A stretch of DNA of 64,000 nucleotides from G963662605 sp963667005 (lineage in GTDB: Bacteria > Bacteroidota > Ignavibacteria > Ignavibacteriales > Ignavibacteriaceae). The number at the start of each line of letters is the position of its first letter. Position 1 is the stretch's first letter. Under the pieces are notes generated by a model that worked only from the letters and a program-made list of their open reading frames with translations, was not told the origin of the DNA and did no database searches. Position numbers and translations under genes: made by a program. This document shows positions 8,554-18,645 of the stretch, in pieces. The stretch covers positions 248,001 through 312,000 of the forward strand of contig OY762937.1 of the NCBI GenBank assembly GCA_963667005.1. The letters are read 5' to 3'.

Positions 8554-9600
8554 CTAAACGACCAATTGATTTTTCTGGACTTCGGCAAAGACTTTTCTTG
8601 GCTTGAATACCGTAGGCAAGATTATATCCATCGTATTGTGTTTCGCCCCTAACGTTATTTGCCGCAGCATTAATTCAAACGACTTTCTTGCTAATTCATC
8701 CGTCGGCTGGTCGATAATATGAAATGCTTCAGGAAGTGCATAATTTGAAGAATTCCTGCCAAAGCAGGCAATCTCAACATCTTCCGGAATCTTTATCCCA
8801 ATTTCTGTAGCAGCAGTAGAGATGCCTAAAGCAATCGAGTAAGTTTGTGCTAAAATGAATTCCGGCACTTTATTGCTTTTGTACATTTTCATGAAAGCTT
8901 CATAGCCGTTTTGTTCATCTAAATTCCCCGTACAGTCCCAATAGCTCTTTACTGGAACATTATACTGATGCATAGCTTCAATAAAACCCTCATGCCGGAG
9001 TGAACACAGATACAAATGATCCCGCCCACCAATATGAGCAATCTTCCGGTATCCTTTATTATAAGCATACTCAATGGCTGTGCCGGCACCTGATTTATCA
9101 TCCACCATTACTTTTGGTATTTTATCCGTCCGGAGTGCCCGGTCAACAAAGACAACAGGAATATTATTTTTCAGAGCTTTAGCAAGGGCTGATAAATCCT
9201 TTGTTCCGCGGGATACTGAAATAATTATCCCATCAACACGAAGTGAAAGAAGTGTCTGAATTTGCAAAGCTTCACGCTCGACGTTTTCATTAGAAACCAT
9301 GAGGATGACTTCATAATCCAATTCATCAGCAATTTTATAGAACTCATCAATAAGACTTGCAAAAAAGTTATGGGCAATTTTCGGCACGACCAGACCGATA
9401 GTATTTGTTCGTCCGGTTGAAAGGTTACGGGCATAGATGTTTGGCTGGTAGCCCGCGCGTTCGGCGGCTTTTTTTACTCGCGCTATTGTCGGTTCGGATA
9501 TATCCGGATGATCTCTCAGAGCTTTTGATATAGTAACCGTTGATAAATTCAGTTTCATTGCCAGATCAATTAATCTGGTTGGTTTTACCTTCTTTTTCAT
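8554..9600 (-). CDS. LacI family transcriptional regulator
   Basis: A 348-residue regulator. The N-terminal helix-turn-helix reads TRLIDLAMKLNLSTVTISKA and is followed by the hinge segment (PNIYARNLSTGRTNTIGLVVP). A periplasmic-binding-protein-like sugar-binding domain follows (about 65-335). I chose the ATG at 9598-9600 (MKKKVKPTRLIDL). The frame stays open 29 codons further, but that extension runs into a terminator and matches no LacI N-terminus. The gene sits downstream of the glycan operon behind a strong hairpin, so it is probably a separate unit that represses the operon and responds to a sugar. Family call sure; effector unknown. Confidence 0.93.
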   Translation of the reverse strand: MKKKVKPTRLIDLAMKLNLSTVTISKALRDHPDISEPTIARVKKAAERAGYQPNIYARNLSTGRTNTIGLVVPKIAHNFFASLIDEFYKIADELDYEVILMVSNENVEREALQIQTLLSLRVDGIIISVSRGTKDLSALAKALKNNIPVVFVDRALRTDKIPKVMVDDKSGAGTAIEYAYNKGYRKIAHIGGRDHLYLCSLRHEGFIEAMHQYNVPVKSYWDCTGNLDEQNGYEAFMKMYKSNKVPEFILAQTYSIALGISTAATEIGIKIPEDVEIACFGRNSSNYALPEAFHIIDQPTDELARKSFELMLRQITLGAKHNTMDIILPTVFKPRKVFAEVQKNQLVV

Positions 9601-9657
9601 CTTGATCGTATTCAGTCCGTTCTGGTTCCCGTATTGACTTCGTGAAATTATAAAAAC

Positions 9658-9703
9658 AAAAACCGGCAGCTTTGATATAAAGTTCAATTCTGCCGGTTTT
9701 TAT
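9658..9703 (-). terminator. Rho-independent terminator after the deacetylase-like gene
   Basis: A perfect 12-base stem (AAAAACCGGCAG with CTGCCGGTTTTT) closes a loop of about 20 bases and is followed on the minus strand by a T-rich run. It lies 9 bases after the stop of the deacetylase-like gene and separates the glycan operon from the LacI gene. The A/T arms mean it could also work for plus-strand transcripts. Confidence 0.85.
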
Positions 9704-9711
9704 ATTTCGAG

Positions 9712-11232
9712 TTAAAAATTAATAGTAATCTGTCCGCTTTCACCCTGCATATCATGAGCCGAAGTCTGTACTGTTGCAAAACCGGTCTTTGCATCATATG
9801 AAAATGAAACGATTTTCAAATTCGGATTATTTGATTCAACCTTTGCAGGTTTCGGGCATTTAATCAAAATATCCTGTGTTCCGTATACTCTTGTTGAGAA
9901 CGACATATTATTATCGTGTATGTTAACATTGTATACGTTATATGTACCTGTATTGTTTACGAATACCTTCGGTGTTGATTCGCCGATTGCATAGGTAACT
10001 TCATACGTGGTTTTTTCCAACCGCGGCAGATAAATAAAACCGAATCCTTCATCTTCAAAGTAAGCCGATATTTGTTTACCATTAATCGAAGCTTCGGATA
10101 CATGCTTGCCTTCAGGTAGCTGCACTTTTAACACCATGTTTCCAAGCATATTTCTTTCATAAGCAACATCAGGCATTTTCGTGTTATCAATTGCTATATG
10201 GCCTTTGGTAATTTCAACCTTGGCATAGTGCTTGTACAACCATTGTGAGTACATTTGTTCTGAATTTTTGGCAAGATAATGATCTTTATTTTTTTGAACA
10301 TTCTTGAAAAAAGCAATCCATTGCTTATTCAAATCATCCTGCAAGAAATAGTCCTGAGCCAACAAATTCGGAAAATGTGTTTCGATGACATCGGATTTGT
10401 ATTCTTCCAACGGCTGGGTAGGTAATGCCGACAGGCGCCACCATTCGTTGCCATAATTATATCTGCTGATTATTAATAATCCGTTATCGAAACCGCCGCC
10501 GAATTCAATCGGAGGATTTAATTCCTGAACCTGCTCAAATAATGTATTAGCATATTTTACGCCGGCCTCTGCCATTAATTTACCTGTGCTGAATTTTCCA
10601 TTAGGATTCCAGTAGTAAGCGTATGCACATGGCACATAGCTTTCCGGGAATGACTGACCGTTTTCTTTGGTAATGCCATATTGTGCCAGAATCTCCTTAA
10701 ATGCTTTCATATGGTCACGGGAATCCTGCTCGCTCCATGGTTTATGATTCTGAATATCATACCACTCAGCACGGGTTCTTACACCTTGATCAAAGTGCTC
10801 ATGCCCGACGCCATGCAGACCGAACTCAAAATTTGCAGAATTCTCTTTTACATAATTCATTATTTTATTTTGTTCGGCACTAACATTAGCGGAATTATCG
10901 AACTTTGCACCTGCTTTGGTAGTGGTTGGATATTTTGCGCATACATTTTCTTTATCCATTTCACTAAGAATAAATAATCCCATTATTCTAATGCCGGCTC
11001 CTTTGCCGATTTCCACAATGGGGGTATAGTCGTGAATATCAAATGTTCTGCGAAGTCCGGCTCTCCAAGGGCCGCCTTCATTTCCCTGCGAACTTCCCTG
11101 ATTCCATCCCATGTCGTCTATTGCGATTCCGAATGGTCTTGGAAATGTAACTTCCTGTGCGAATACCGTATTTGCTAAAAAAAGAAGTCCGATTAATAAT
11201 GTATTAAATAAAAAGAATGTTTTGTGTTTCAT
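9712..11232 (-). CDS. Secreted polysaccharide-deacetylase-like protein
   Basis: With the start at 11230-11232 the product has 506 residues and a clean signal peptide (MKHKTFFLF to NTVFAQ). This start has an AAAGAG ribosome-binding site, whereas the longer frame (to 11268) has none and would spoil the signal peptide. The N-terminal half resembles the NodB/DUF2334-type deacetylase barrel: FGIAIDDMGW offers the acidic metal-binding pair and FGLHGVGHEHFD offers the two histidines. The C-terminal half is beta-rich (about 370-506) and may be a sugar-binding module. It is the last gene of the glycan operon, before a terminator. It could remove acetyl groups from an amino-sugar polymer; this is inferred from fold motifs only. 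Confidence 0.72.
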   Translation of the reverse strand: MKHKTFFLFNTLLIGLLFLANTVFAQEVTFPRPFGIAIDDMGWNQGSSQGNEGGPWRAGLRRTFDIHDYTPIVEIGKGAGIRIMGLFILSEMDKENVCAKYPTTTKAGAKFDNSANVSAEQNKIMNYVKENSANFEFGLHGVGHEHFDQGVRTRAEWYDIQNHKPWSEQDSRDHMKAFKEILAQYGITKENGQSFPESYVPCAYAYYWNPNGKFSTGKLMAEAGVKYANTLFEQVQELNPPIEFGGGFDNGLLIISRYNYGNEWWRLSALPTQPLEEYKSDVIETHFPNLLAQDYFLQDDLNKQWIAFFKNVQKNKDHYLAKNSEQMYSQWLYKHYAKVEITKGHIAIDNTKMPDVAYERNMLGNMVLKVQLPEGKHVSEASINGKQISAYFEDEGFGFIYLPRLEKTTYEVTYAIGESTPKVFVNNTGTYNVYNVNIHDNNMSFSTRVYGTQDILIKCPKPAKVESNNPNLKIVSFSYDAKTGFATVQTSAHDMQGESGQITINF

Positions 11233-11310
11233 AGTCTGCTCTTTCGTAAGAAAACAAGGAAATTTCAATAATTACTTATTTAACAAAATTACATAAGAGA
11301 ATGTGAGTGG

Positions 11311-12990
11311 TCATTTCATCAGTACCATTTTTCCCGAGACAGCCCTGTTCGTTGAATTGAGAACATAGTAGTAAATGCCGCTGGCAAGCTGAATACACGA
11401 TGAAGCCGTATTAAAATTAACCTTGTATGTCCCGGGTTCTCTGAATTCATTTACTAAAGTCTCAACTTCCTGCCCGACAGAGTTATAAATTTTTATTTTA
11501 ATGTTGCCCGGATTTTTAACCGAGTAAATTATTTCTGTGCTGTTGTTGAAAGGATTCGGATAATTTGATATTGACATCTCATAGGTAGATGCATTATCAG
11601 ATCTGATATCTGTTGTTCTATCTAATTTTGAGAAATATAGGTTGCCGGAATAAACAGCACCTTTATTGTTTTGATTGATATTAACCTTCGCATTTAACAA
11701 GTTATATCCTGTTGCAGCTTCCCATACACCAGTGTTTGCACACCGGATAGAAAATGCACTTGTATAATGCAGGTTTGCAGAAGGATCAGGGAGATTCAAA
11801 CAAAGGGTATAATCTCCCGAGGGCATGGTAAGCGGTAATCCGAGATCAAATACAACATCGGAGGTGTCACCCGACTTCCACATGCGCGGATCAAGCGGCA
11901 GTTTAACAAAAAACGTATCTGAAGTGCTGCGCAAAATAACTTCCACATCACGAGTATTATATAGTGATGCAAAACCGACATTACGAAGTTTGATTGCTAC
12001 CGATATTACACTTCCCTGCTTTGATGAATCAGTATAGGTTCCATTCATCAGTTCAAACCGGTAACCAAGTCTCTTTTGGATTTCAGGCATGCATCCATTT
12101 GATGTCCATCCATTTAATACACTCGCGTGATAATCACTGTTGATATATGTCCAATGAAGTCTGTTCATTTGATAAACAGTATTAGGACATCCGCTGAAAT
12201 CACTGACTCCACATGTTTCACCACCAACAGGCACATACAATGCGTCCTTAGAAAGATAGCCTCTTTCGAAAGTTGTATCCGAATATGTGCCCATATCGCT
12301 GTTATCAGCCAAGAAACAGTCGTTATGGTGACCGGTACGTGAATAATTGCTCTGATCAAAAGCGTTCGCAGGCTGTATCGGTGAGAAATTATTGAAAATT
12401 GCACATTTGTAGTTAGGAGTTCTTATCTGTACCATTCTTTCTTTGGGAAGTACGCTAAGAATTTTCTCCAAAACAGCTTTCCGGTTTGCCGTGTTGTCAA
12501 GTCCGTTGGTCGAAGAATGCCACTCACCCCACGCCCCGATGAAACCGGCCTGCATAAAGGCAATCACATCATAATATTTGGCAAAGTAAGGCGCGAGTTG
12601 ATCGAGATGCCTTTGTACAATATTCAAAGGAGCATCGGCCACACCGATATTATTACTATAAGCTATACGCAAGACACATTTTATACCATTTACTCTCAAC
12701 ACTTTCATGTCGTTTTCAAACATCGTGAGAAATGCGGAGCTAAGATCGCTTGCAATCCATTTCGGAATGTAATACTGGCGTAATATCAAACTTTGTTTTT
12801 CATTTTTCACACTGGTCAGCTGGCTCGCAGTAAGAGAACCGTACTCATTCCATCCCTCCAGTGGAGTGTAGAAACCTCTTTCCGGGTTTGCGAAATTCTC
12901 ATCACTGGCCGTATAATTAACAACCGTTTGCGATAATAATGCCGCATTAATCAGCAAAGTCCAAATAAGTGTTTTCAGCCTGATGGTCAT
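11311..12990 (-). CDS. DUF4874/DUF4832 secreted protein with T9SS sorting domain
   Basis: The 559-residue product has a signal peptide ending near LLSQ (residue 21). The NPERGFY motif at 35-41 is the hallmark of the DUF4874 domain, and the region with FMQAGFIGAWGEWHSS (conserved acidic residues as in TIM-barrel glycosidases) leads into a DUF4832 beta domain (about 250-440). The last 84 residues (from 476) are a T9SS type A sorting domain (NYPNPFN to KMVLMK). It lies 7 bases after the GH36 gene in the glycan operon. A glycoside hydrolase role is plausible but unproven for this family. Confidence 0.85.
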   Translation of the reverse strand: MTIRLKTLIWTLLINAALLSQTVVNYTASDENFANPERGFYTPLEGWNEYGSLTASQLTSVKNEKQSLILRQYYIPKWIASDLSSAFLTMFENDMKVLRVNGIKCVLRIAYSNNIGVADAPLNIVQRHLDQLAPYFAKYYDVIAFMQAGFIGAWGEWHSSTNGLDNTANRKAVLEKILSVLPKERMVQIRTPNYKCAIFNNFSPIQPANAFDQSNYSRTGHHNDCFLADNSDMGTYSDTTFERGYLSKDALYVPVGGETCGVSDFSGCPNTVYQMNRLHWTYINSDYHASVLNGWTSNGCMPEIQKRLGYRFELMNGTYTDSSKQGSVISVAIKLRNVGFASLYNTRDVEVILRSTSDTFFVKLPLDPRMWKSGDTSDVVFDLGLPLTMPSGDYTLCLNLPDPSANLHYTSAFSIRCANTGVWEAATGYNLLNAKVNINQNNKGAVYSGNLYFSKLDRTTDIRSDNASTYEMSISNYPNPFNNSTEIIYSVKNPGNIKIKIYNSVGQEVETLVNEFREPGTYKVNFNTASSCIQLASGIYYYVLNSTNRAVSGKMVLMK

Positions 12991-12997
12991 AAATTAG

Positions 12998-15115
12998 TCA
13001 ATCCCTTTCAACTGCTTTGATAAACAAAAAATCATTAAACTCAATATTAAATGACGGGGATTTTCCGTTTACTTCACAAATCTTTGTATTATTCAAACAA
13101 TTAATCAATGTATATGTATGGTTTTTCAACCCGCGAAGTCTGATTTTACCACTAAAAGAATTTTCCGAAAAAAATGTATAGTATAAAACTTTCCCTTTTT
13201 TAATTACGTGCGTTTCAGGTTTATCATACGCTATATCGTATAAGTTCAAGTACTCACCATTCACGAGGTCTGCAGACTTTGCAATACTCTGCCATTTTTC
13301 CCAAACAGCATACTTCTCTGGAGAAAGCGCGAGCGTTGAATCTTCCTGTGGACCGGGCAATGTAAATTTAGAAGCGACAACACCGCCTAAGCCGACTACT
13401 GAAGCAAAATCTTCCGGTTTAAATTGAACGGATTTCTGTAGCTTCTCATCCCATCGCCTATTTGTCAACTCTACGTGATCACCGGAATAAGGTATTTTAT
13501 TACCAACTAAAGCACGGAATGTTTTTGCTCTATGTCTTACCTGCCATGAACTTGAAGGATCAGATCCGACAAATTGAGTGGTGTAAGGTATGTTGTACAA
13601 TGAAAAATTAGTACCACAAGGACACAGCTGTATTACTGCATCTTTCTTCAAAGAATATGTAGTGTTGTAAACCATCTTAAAATATTCAGGTACTGCGTAT
13701 GTTGATTCATACGGAGTTTTGTGGTGATGTGCCGGATTATAACATGGCGGTACGGAGTTCAGATTCTGTCCGTCTATTTTGAAACCGTCAAATCCCCATT
13801 CTTTGATGGCCTTTGCAATAAATTTTTTGTAGTATTCTCTTACTTCAGGAACTGCCGGGCATAACACATAACTATTCCACCACTCAACCTGATATCTATT
13901 ACCGGTCGAATCGGTTATAAACCAGTCAGGATGTTCAATCGCCAATTTACTCTGGACCTTCATACCATATTCATCCATTCTGCCGGGAAATTTCTGCGCG
14001 TTATATTGCGAGTCACTTGCCGTCAACGGAACCCACCAAAGTCTGGCTTTTAGATTGTTAGCATGCATCGAATCTGCTAGTGCTTTAAAGTCTTTTTCAC
14101 CATTCGGGAATTTCTTTCTGTCAAGACCCCAATCACCATCGGCGTCCTGCCATCCATCGTCAAGGGTTGCCCAGACAAAGTTCAATTTCCGGGCTGCCGG
14201 TAGTGTACTAACAACTTGTTTCGGATCGAAATTTCTCGCGTAACCCCAGGCACACCATTCAGATTCATCTGCTGATGCTTTTCTTTCCGGAATTTTTAAT
14301 CCCTTTTCCTGCATAATTTTTGAGTATTCGTGCAGTGCATTGTAATAATCACCCCAATGCGAGATAATCGCAAAAGAGATCCCGTTATACTGTTCACCGG
14401 GTTTTAATATCCCGTTGACTCCCTGAACGATGCTGAATGATACTTTCCCATCTGCGGCAACTGAAACAGGCATTGAAATTAATTCCGGTTTCATTGATGT
14501 TGATGCAAATGCGATGCCTGCATTTTTTGTCCAGAAGTCAACGATAGGCATACCGCCGCCATAATCAGGATCATTATTACCTAAAAAATTCTGACGGAAA
14601 AAATCTCTGGTCAAAGGAAAAATCCAATCAGGACGCGTCTTATATGTGCCGCCCTGAAACGTCCAGAATTTATATGAACTGTCCGACCCGGCATTTTTAG
14701 CATCGAGAAGTACATTAAGCAAATATACCGTATCAATTTTTACATCTACATTTGAAATGTTCTTTATCGTCAATGTACCCAAACATCTGGTCTGATGCTC
14801 CGTACCGCAATCCAACACAACTGAAATTTGCAGTTTATTGGATTCATCAGTCGCTGTTAAAATTGCATCAGGATGTTTGTCGCGTATTTTAACTTCTGTG
14901 AATTTAAGTAGTTTGCCGTTTGATTTAACTTTGACTAATTTATCAGAACTGCATCTCAGCCTCTCCAAACCGGACAATTCAACCGAGAAGGCACAACTAA
15001 AATCTTTTTCGGTATAGAGATGAAGCCAATCATTATTTGCATACTTCTTCTGTCCATTCAATAATGAAGCAATGCCAACAATCAAAACGACCAAAAACTT
15101 TTTTGAAATTTTCAT
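12998..15115 (-). CDS. GH36-type alpha-galactosidase, secreted
   Basis: The 705-residue product has a signal peptide (MKISKKFLVVLI to LLNGQ), a beta-sandwich N-terminal domain (about 25-270), a TIM barrel (about 280-600) and a C-terminal beta domain. GH36/GH27-like features are WATLDDGWQ at 315-323, a KARLWWVP strand, the nucleophile region GFDGFKIDGQ (Asp448) and a likely acid/base Asp519 in VGSDPSS. Such enzymes release terminal alpha-galactose, or alpha-N-acetylgalactosamine, from oligosaccharides and glycans by a retaining mechanism. It is in the middle of a T9SS/TonB glycan operon and upstream of a tagatose-phosphate pathway. There is no sorting domain, so it is probably periplasmic. Exact sugar preference unknown. 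Confidence 0.85.
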   Translation of the reverse strand: MKISKKFLVVLIVGIASLLNGQKKYANNDWLHLYTEKDFSCAFSVELSGLERLRCSSDKLVKVKSNGKLLKFTEVKIRDKHPDAILTATDESNKLQISVVLDCGTEHQTRCLGTLTIKNISNVDVKIDTVYLLNVLLDAKNAGSDSSYKFWTFQGGTYKTRPDWIFPLTRDFFRQNFLGNNDPDYGGGMPIVDFWTKNAGIAFASTSMKPELISMPVSVAADGKVSFSIVQGVNGILKPGEQYNGISFAIISHWGDYYNALHEYSKIMQEKGLKIPERKASADESEWCAWGYARNFDPKQVVSTLPAARKLNFVWATLDDGWQDADGDWGLDRKKFPNGEKDFKALADSMHANNLKARLWWVPLTASDSQYNAQKFPGRMDEYGMKVQSKLAIEHPDWFITDSTGNRYQVEWWNSYVLCPAVPEVREYYKKFIAKAIKEWGFDGFKIDGQNLNSVPPCYNPAHHHKTPYESTYAVPEYFKMVYNTTYSLKKDAVIQLCPCGTNFSLYNIPYTTQFVGSDPSSSWQVRHRAKTFRALVGNKIPYSGDHVELTNRRWDEKLQKSVQFKPEDFASVVGLGGVVASKFTLPGPQEDSTLALSPEKYAVWEKWQSIAKSADLVNGEYLNLYDIAYDKPETHVIKKGKVLYYTFFSENSFSGKIRLRGLKNHTYTLINCLNNTKICEVNGKSPSFNIEFNDFLFIKAVERD

Positions 15116-15123
15116 ATACTCTG

Positions 15124-17268
15124 TTATTGGATTACAATAAATTTGCCTTTAGCTGTTCCTAACGAGGATTCAACCGTATAGAAATATAATCCTGCTGCAA
15201 CTAACTGATGGTTTTCATTAAGCAAATTCCACACAGCAATACTCTCTGCAAGTGATCCACCCGCATCGTGATGAATTGTCTTCACCAACTCACCGGAAAC
15301 GTTAAAAATCTTAATTGTAGCAGATGATGGTAGATGAGTAAACTGCAGTACTTTTTCCGCACCAACTTCCCAGCCGCTGGCAACAACATAAGGATTAGGA
15401 ACAACTTTTATTTTGTTCATAGATTCTGTTGCTACCGGAGCGTGTGGAACAACAATAACTGTATTTGTACCCACACCCGGTGTAGTTGCCGGTGTATTTT
15501 CCAATGGTCCTGTAATTCCATTTCCGGTATCATATGCAGCCACGCAATATCTGTATGTCTGACCATCAATCACACTATTGTTATCAACGTAGATTCTCAC
15601 TGTATCGCCGGCTTTAAAGTGTTTTAATCCTTCTGAGCCGTCTAGTACCTTCAAAGTTGGCAGGCCTCTGTCCGTTCCAAGATTAAACCAGGCAAATTCC
15701 GGAAGAGTTTTGTAATTGCCGCTAATACTGTCTACTTTATCATATTGTTCCAATGGTATATAACGAACCGTACCTGAGAAGTCCGTATACGTGCTTGTTC
15801 CCCAGGTAACACCATCGTCTACAGAGCGATAAATTTTGTATCCTTCAAATTTCTTTTCCCATTCACTCTTTACACTCCAATAAATTGTATTCTTTCCATC
15901 CTGCGGAATAATTTCAACTTCAGGAGCAGCGGGAGCTCTAACGACCTGCCAATTTGATTTGAATAAGGTTAAAGCGTTCTTTGCATTTTTAAATAACTGA
16001 TCTTTTGTTGCACCGAATACCGTTGCGAATATAAGCGTATCTGTCTGTCCGGGTGCCAAATTGAAAGCACCTGAACCGATTGTCTGAATACCATCAGCAC
16101 CTGCCGCGAGATAATAACCGGGTCCGTTATTCAACGTATCAGGAATTCCATCACCATCAAAATCATCATCTATGCCGTCATGATCGCTGTCTTTAGGATC
16201 ATTCTGGTTTGATAAATTATATCTGTAATAGAGTTCTTTGCCGGCACCGTTGCCGCTTGCTGAAGTAGCACCAATCCAGAAATGGAATGCATCATATGTT
16301 TCAACTTTTTTTGATGTACCGGGCATACGCAGCGCCATAGTTCCACAGCGTGCAACGCTGCTGGTGGTATTTCCGTTAGGTAAAACTTCATAACTATCAT
16401 CATCACTACCCCAAGCTAATTGATAACGTGGTTCATAATAATGACGGTCTGCATCGCCTGTTTGTGTCGGAGAGCTGAAAATCGGTAAGTAACCAAAGTC
16501 ACTATGAACTCCGACTCGCATATTTTTAATTGTTTGCGTTCCATTATTTCTGATGACGAACATCCAAACGATAAAATCCTGGTACAATTCACCGGTCCAG
16601 GCGAATCCACGCATTTCCATAGTAGTGCGTAAAAACCTTCTTCCGGTAGTACCAATATCAGTACCCTGCCAGCTGTGCATAACCGAATACGTTTCCTGAT
16701 CAGCGATTCTTTCACCATTCTTTCCTATTCCCGGCCAACCCTCAGAACCGACCAAAAGCGGATCATTGGTTCCCGGAATCAACGTCGGCCAGCCCTTATT
16801 TGGACCAGCTGTCGGCCAGGTTGATTTGTCGGTGCTTATCGGCGCACTGCTTCCATTCACAACACTTGGAAATGGAGCAAAATGTTCTTCGTCCCAATAT
16901 GCAGCCGATCCTTCATCCAGTGTGGCATCGCAATATTCAAGATTTTCAGGATTGCTGCCACCGACCGCGCCGGTGTCCTGTGCTGCAGGTGCGCCCATGA
17001 CAACACCAACCGCGGTGCCGTAATATATTCCGCTGCCGGAAGGATATTCAAAACTCGGTTTGTGAGCCAATGACATGTTCTGTTCATTACCGTCACACAG
17101 TAATCCGGTGTTGTTAAACTTTGTCGTAACTCTGTTTATGTTCATGATATTCCAACGCTGATAAAGCATCGGATCAGCATCTTGAGCGTGTGTATATCCA
17201 CAACACAGAGCTACGAATAGAAGAGGAAAAATCTTTGTGATTCTGTTCATATTTATATTCCGCATCAT
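15124..17268 (-). CDS. Large T9SS-secreted protein of the glycan operon
   Basis: The 714-residue product has a signal peptide ending near THAQ (residue 29). A long N-terminal beta-rich region follows (about 30-440) that includes a short Asp-rich, calcium-loop-like segment (KDSDHDGIDDDFDGDGIPD, about 365). A fibronectin type III-like domain (about 450-615) leads to a T9SS sorting domain at the end (VVPNPYV, then YFYTVESSLG to FIVIQ). The start is directly at the stop of the upstream lipoprotein gene, so the two are translationally coupled. Translation could instead start at Met7. Proteins like this often accompany PorV-type and propeller lipoproteins in Ignavibacteria. The function is probably surface binding of the substrate; no catalytic residues were recognised. 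Confidence 0.85.
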   Translation of the reverse strand: MMRNINMNRITKIFPLLFVALCCGYTHAQDADPMLYQRWNIMNINRVTTKFNNTGLLCDGNEQNMSLAHKPSFEYPSGSGIYYGTAVGVVMGAPAAQDTGAVGGSNPENLEYCDATLDEGSAAYWDEEHFAPFPSVVNGSSAPISTDKSTWPTAGPNKGWPTLIPGTNDPLLVGSEGWPGIGKNGERIADQETYSVMHSWQGTDIGTTGRRFLRTTMEMRGFAWTGELYQDFIVWMFVIRNNGTQTIKNMRVGVHSDFGYLPIFSSPTQTGDADRHYYEPRYQLAWGSDDDSYEVLPNGNTTSSVARCGTMALRMPGTSKKVETYDAFHFWIGATSASGNGAGKELYYRYNLSNQNDPKDSDHDGIDDDFDGDGIPDTLNNGPGYYLAAGADGIQTIGSGAFNLAPGQTDTLIFATVFGATKDQLFKNAKNALTLFKSNWQVVRAPAAPEVEIIPQDGKNTIYWSVKSEWEKKFEGYKIYRSVDDGVTWGTSTYTDFSGTVRYIPLEQYDKVDSISGNYKTLPEFAWFNLGTDRGLPTLKVLDGSEGLKHFKAGDTVRIYVDNNSVIDGQTYRYCVAAYDTGNGITGPLENTPATTPGVGTNTVIVVPHAPVATESMNKIKVVPNPYVVASGWEVGAEKVLQFTHLPSSATIKIFNVSGELVKTIHHDAGGSLAESIAVWNLLNENHQLVAAGLYFYTVESSLGTAKGKFIVIQ

Positions 17269-18627
17269 TTATCTTTTATTTTCACCGGAAATGATTGATT
17301 CTATTCCAGAACTGATCATATCTTTTTCTTTCAAAACGGTAAGTGTATTTCTGTCAACTACGGCAATTGAAGTCGCTAACGTTGCATACATCAAATCGCT
17401 TGAAGGAATGATAGTGAGTGATTTAACCGGAGTTGAAAACGTAACTGTTTTTACTAATGCAAATGTCGCCTTATCATACTGTATAATCGTAGTACCGACC
17501 GCAACGTACACATATGCACCGGAGATTGCAACTTCTACCGGCTCTTTTGTTCCGAAAGAAACTGCTGTAGTTAGTGCACTTCCGTCGGATTCCAATGTGA
17601 GCAATTTAAAACCTTTAGTGTCGCAAACGTATAAACGTCCGCTTGACTTATCCATCACCAGCTCTCCGCTGACAATCTTTGAAACCGCGTTTGCAATCGT
17701 ATTGATCACTGCACCGGTAGAAGCATTCAAAACATTTAAAGCCCGTGTCACTTGATCAAGCGTGTATAATTTGCTGCCGTCCGGAGATACTGCCAGTTTT
17801 CCCGGATAGAACGACAAGGCGTATGTAGTTTCAAGTGTTTTGCTGCTGACATTAATTTTGCAGATGGCCTTACCATTAACACATGTTACAAAGGCATAAT
17901 TTCCTTTTACAACAATCGTTGAAGGATGTGCCGATACGGGGATTGTTGCCTCCGTAGCACCTGTGATTGTATTGATAATCAGAACCTGATCTTTAGTCGT
18001 GTTGCTCACCAAAAGGTATTGGTCATTTTGTGCTAATGCCATTCCTTCGGGGGCAAAAAGGCCGGTCAATGTAGTCACAACGCTGTCAATATAGCTTATC
18101 ATCCGGACGTTTCCCGACTTTCTATCTCTTAAGAAGATCGGATAGTATCCATCGGTGGAGTAGTCGCCGGCTGTGTAAAACCAGGTGGATGTGATGAGGG
18201 TTGTATCATTAAAAACACCCTCGTTGTTTATTTCAATGGAATTGTTGTGAGCATCCCTCACTCTGCCGCGTAGTTCCACATAATATAAAGAAGCTTTTTG
18301 CAGCGTGGATTTCGGAGTAAAGAATACATTGGAATCAATCTGGCTTATAGCCGTTTCTATAACATTACCGTTAAAATCCTTCAATGTAAACCTTCCGGTA
18401 AACGTGGAAAGGTTCATCGGTTCGGTAAACTTGATCTGTACGGCTCCGTTCACCGGGAAATTCAACGAACCGGCTGCTGGTAAAGCTGCACTGTAATCGG
18501 GACGCTTAATTTCCGTTGGTGCTGATGGTTCCCGGTCTTTCAAGCATGATGTGAATACAAATGCCTGCAGTATAAGAATCGGGATTATTACTTTAGTTTT
18601 CAATTTTGCAACATTCATTATGTTCAT
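17269..18627 (-). CDS. Lipoprotein with Ig-like domain and YncE-type beta-propeller
   Basis: The 452-residue product has a lipoprotein signal with the cysteine at 28 (FTSC). A bacterial Ig-like domain of the SbsA type follows (about 40-140, with the GSLNFPVNGAVQIKFTEPM signature). Residues 150-440 carry repeated blades of a YncE/NHL-like beta-propeller (for example VSPDGSKLYTLDQVTRALNV). It is anchored in a membrane facing the periplasm or cell surface and probably binds protein or glycan. It lies between the PorV-like gene (18 bases upstream) and the T9SS gene (0 bases downstream), so it is likely part of the same surface complex. Met4 is an alternative start. Ligand unknown. Confidence 0.82.
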   Translation of the reverse strand: MNIMNVAKLKTKVIIPILILQAFVFTSCLKDREPSAPTEIKRPDYSAALPAAGSLNFPVNGAVQIKFTEPMNLSTFTGRFTLKDFNGNVIETAISQIDSNVFFTPKSTLQKASLYYVELRGRVRDAHNNSIEINNEGVFNDTTLITSTWFYTAGDYSTDGYYPIFLRDRKSGNVRMISYIDSVVTTLTGLFAPEGMALAQNDQYLLVSNTTKDQVLIINTITGATEATIPVSAHPSTIVVKGNYAFVTCVNGKAICKINVSSKTLETTYALSFYPGKLAVSPDGSKLYTLDQVTRALNVLNASTGAVINTIANAVSKIVSGELVMDKSSGRLYVCDTKGFKLLTLESDGSALTTAVSFGTKEPVEVAISGAYVYVAVGTTIIQYDKATFALVKTVTFSTPVKSLTIIPSSDLMYATLATSIAVVDRNTLTVLKEKDMISSGIESIISGENKR

Positions 18628-18645
18628 TTCAAAATTTCCGATATA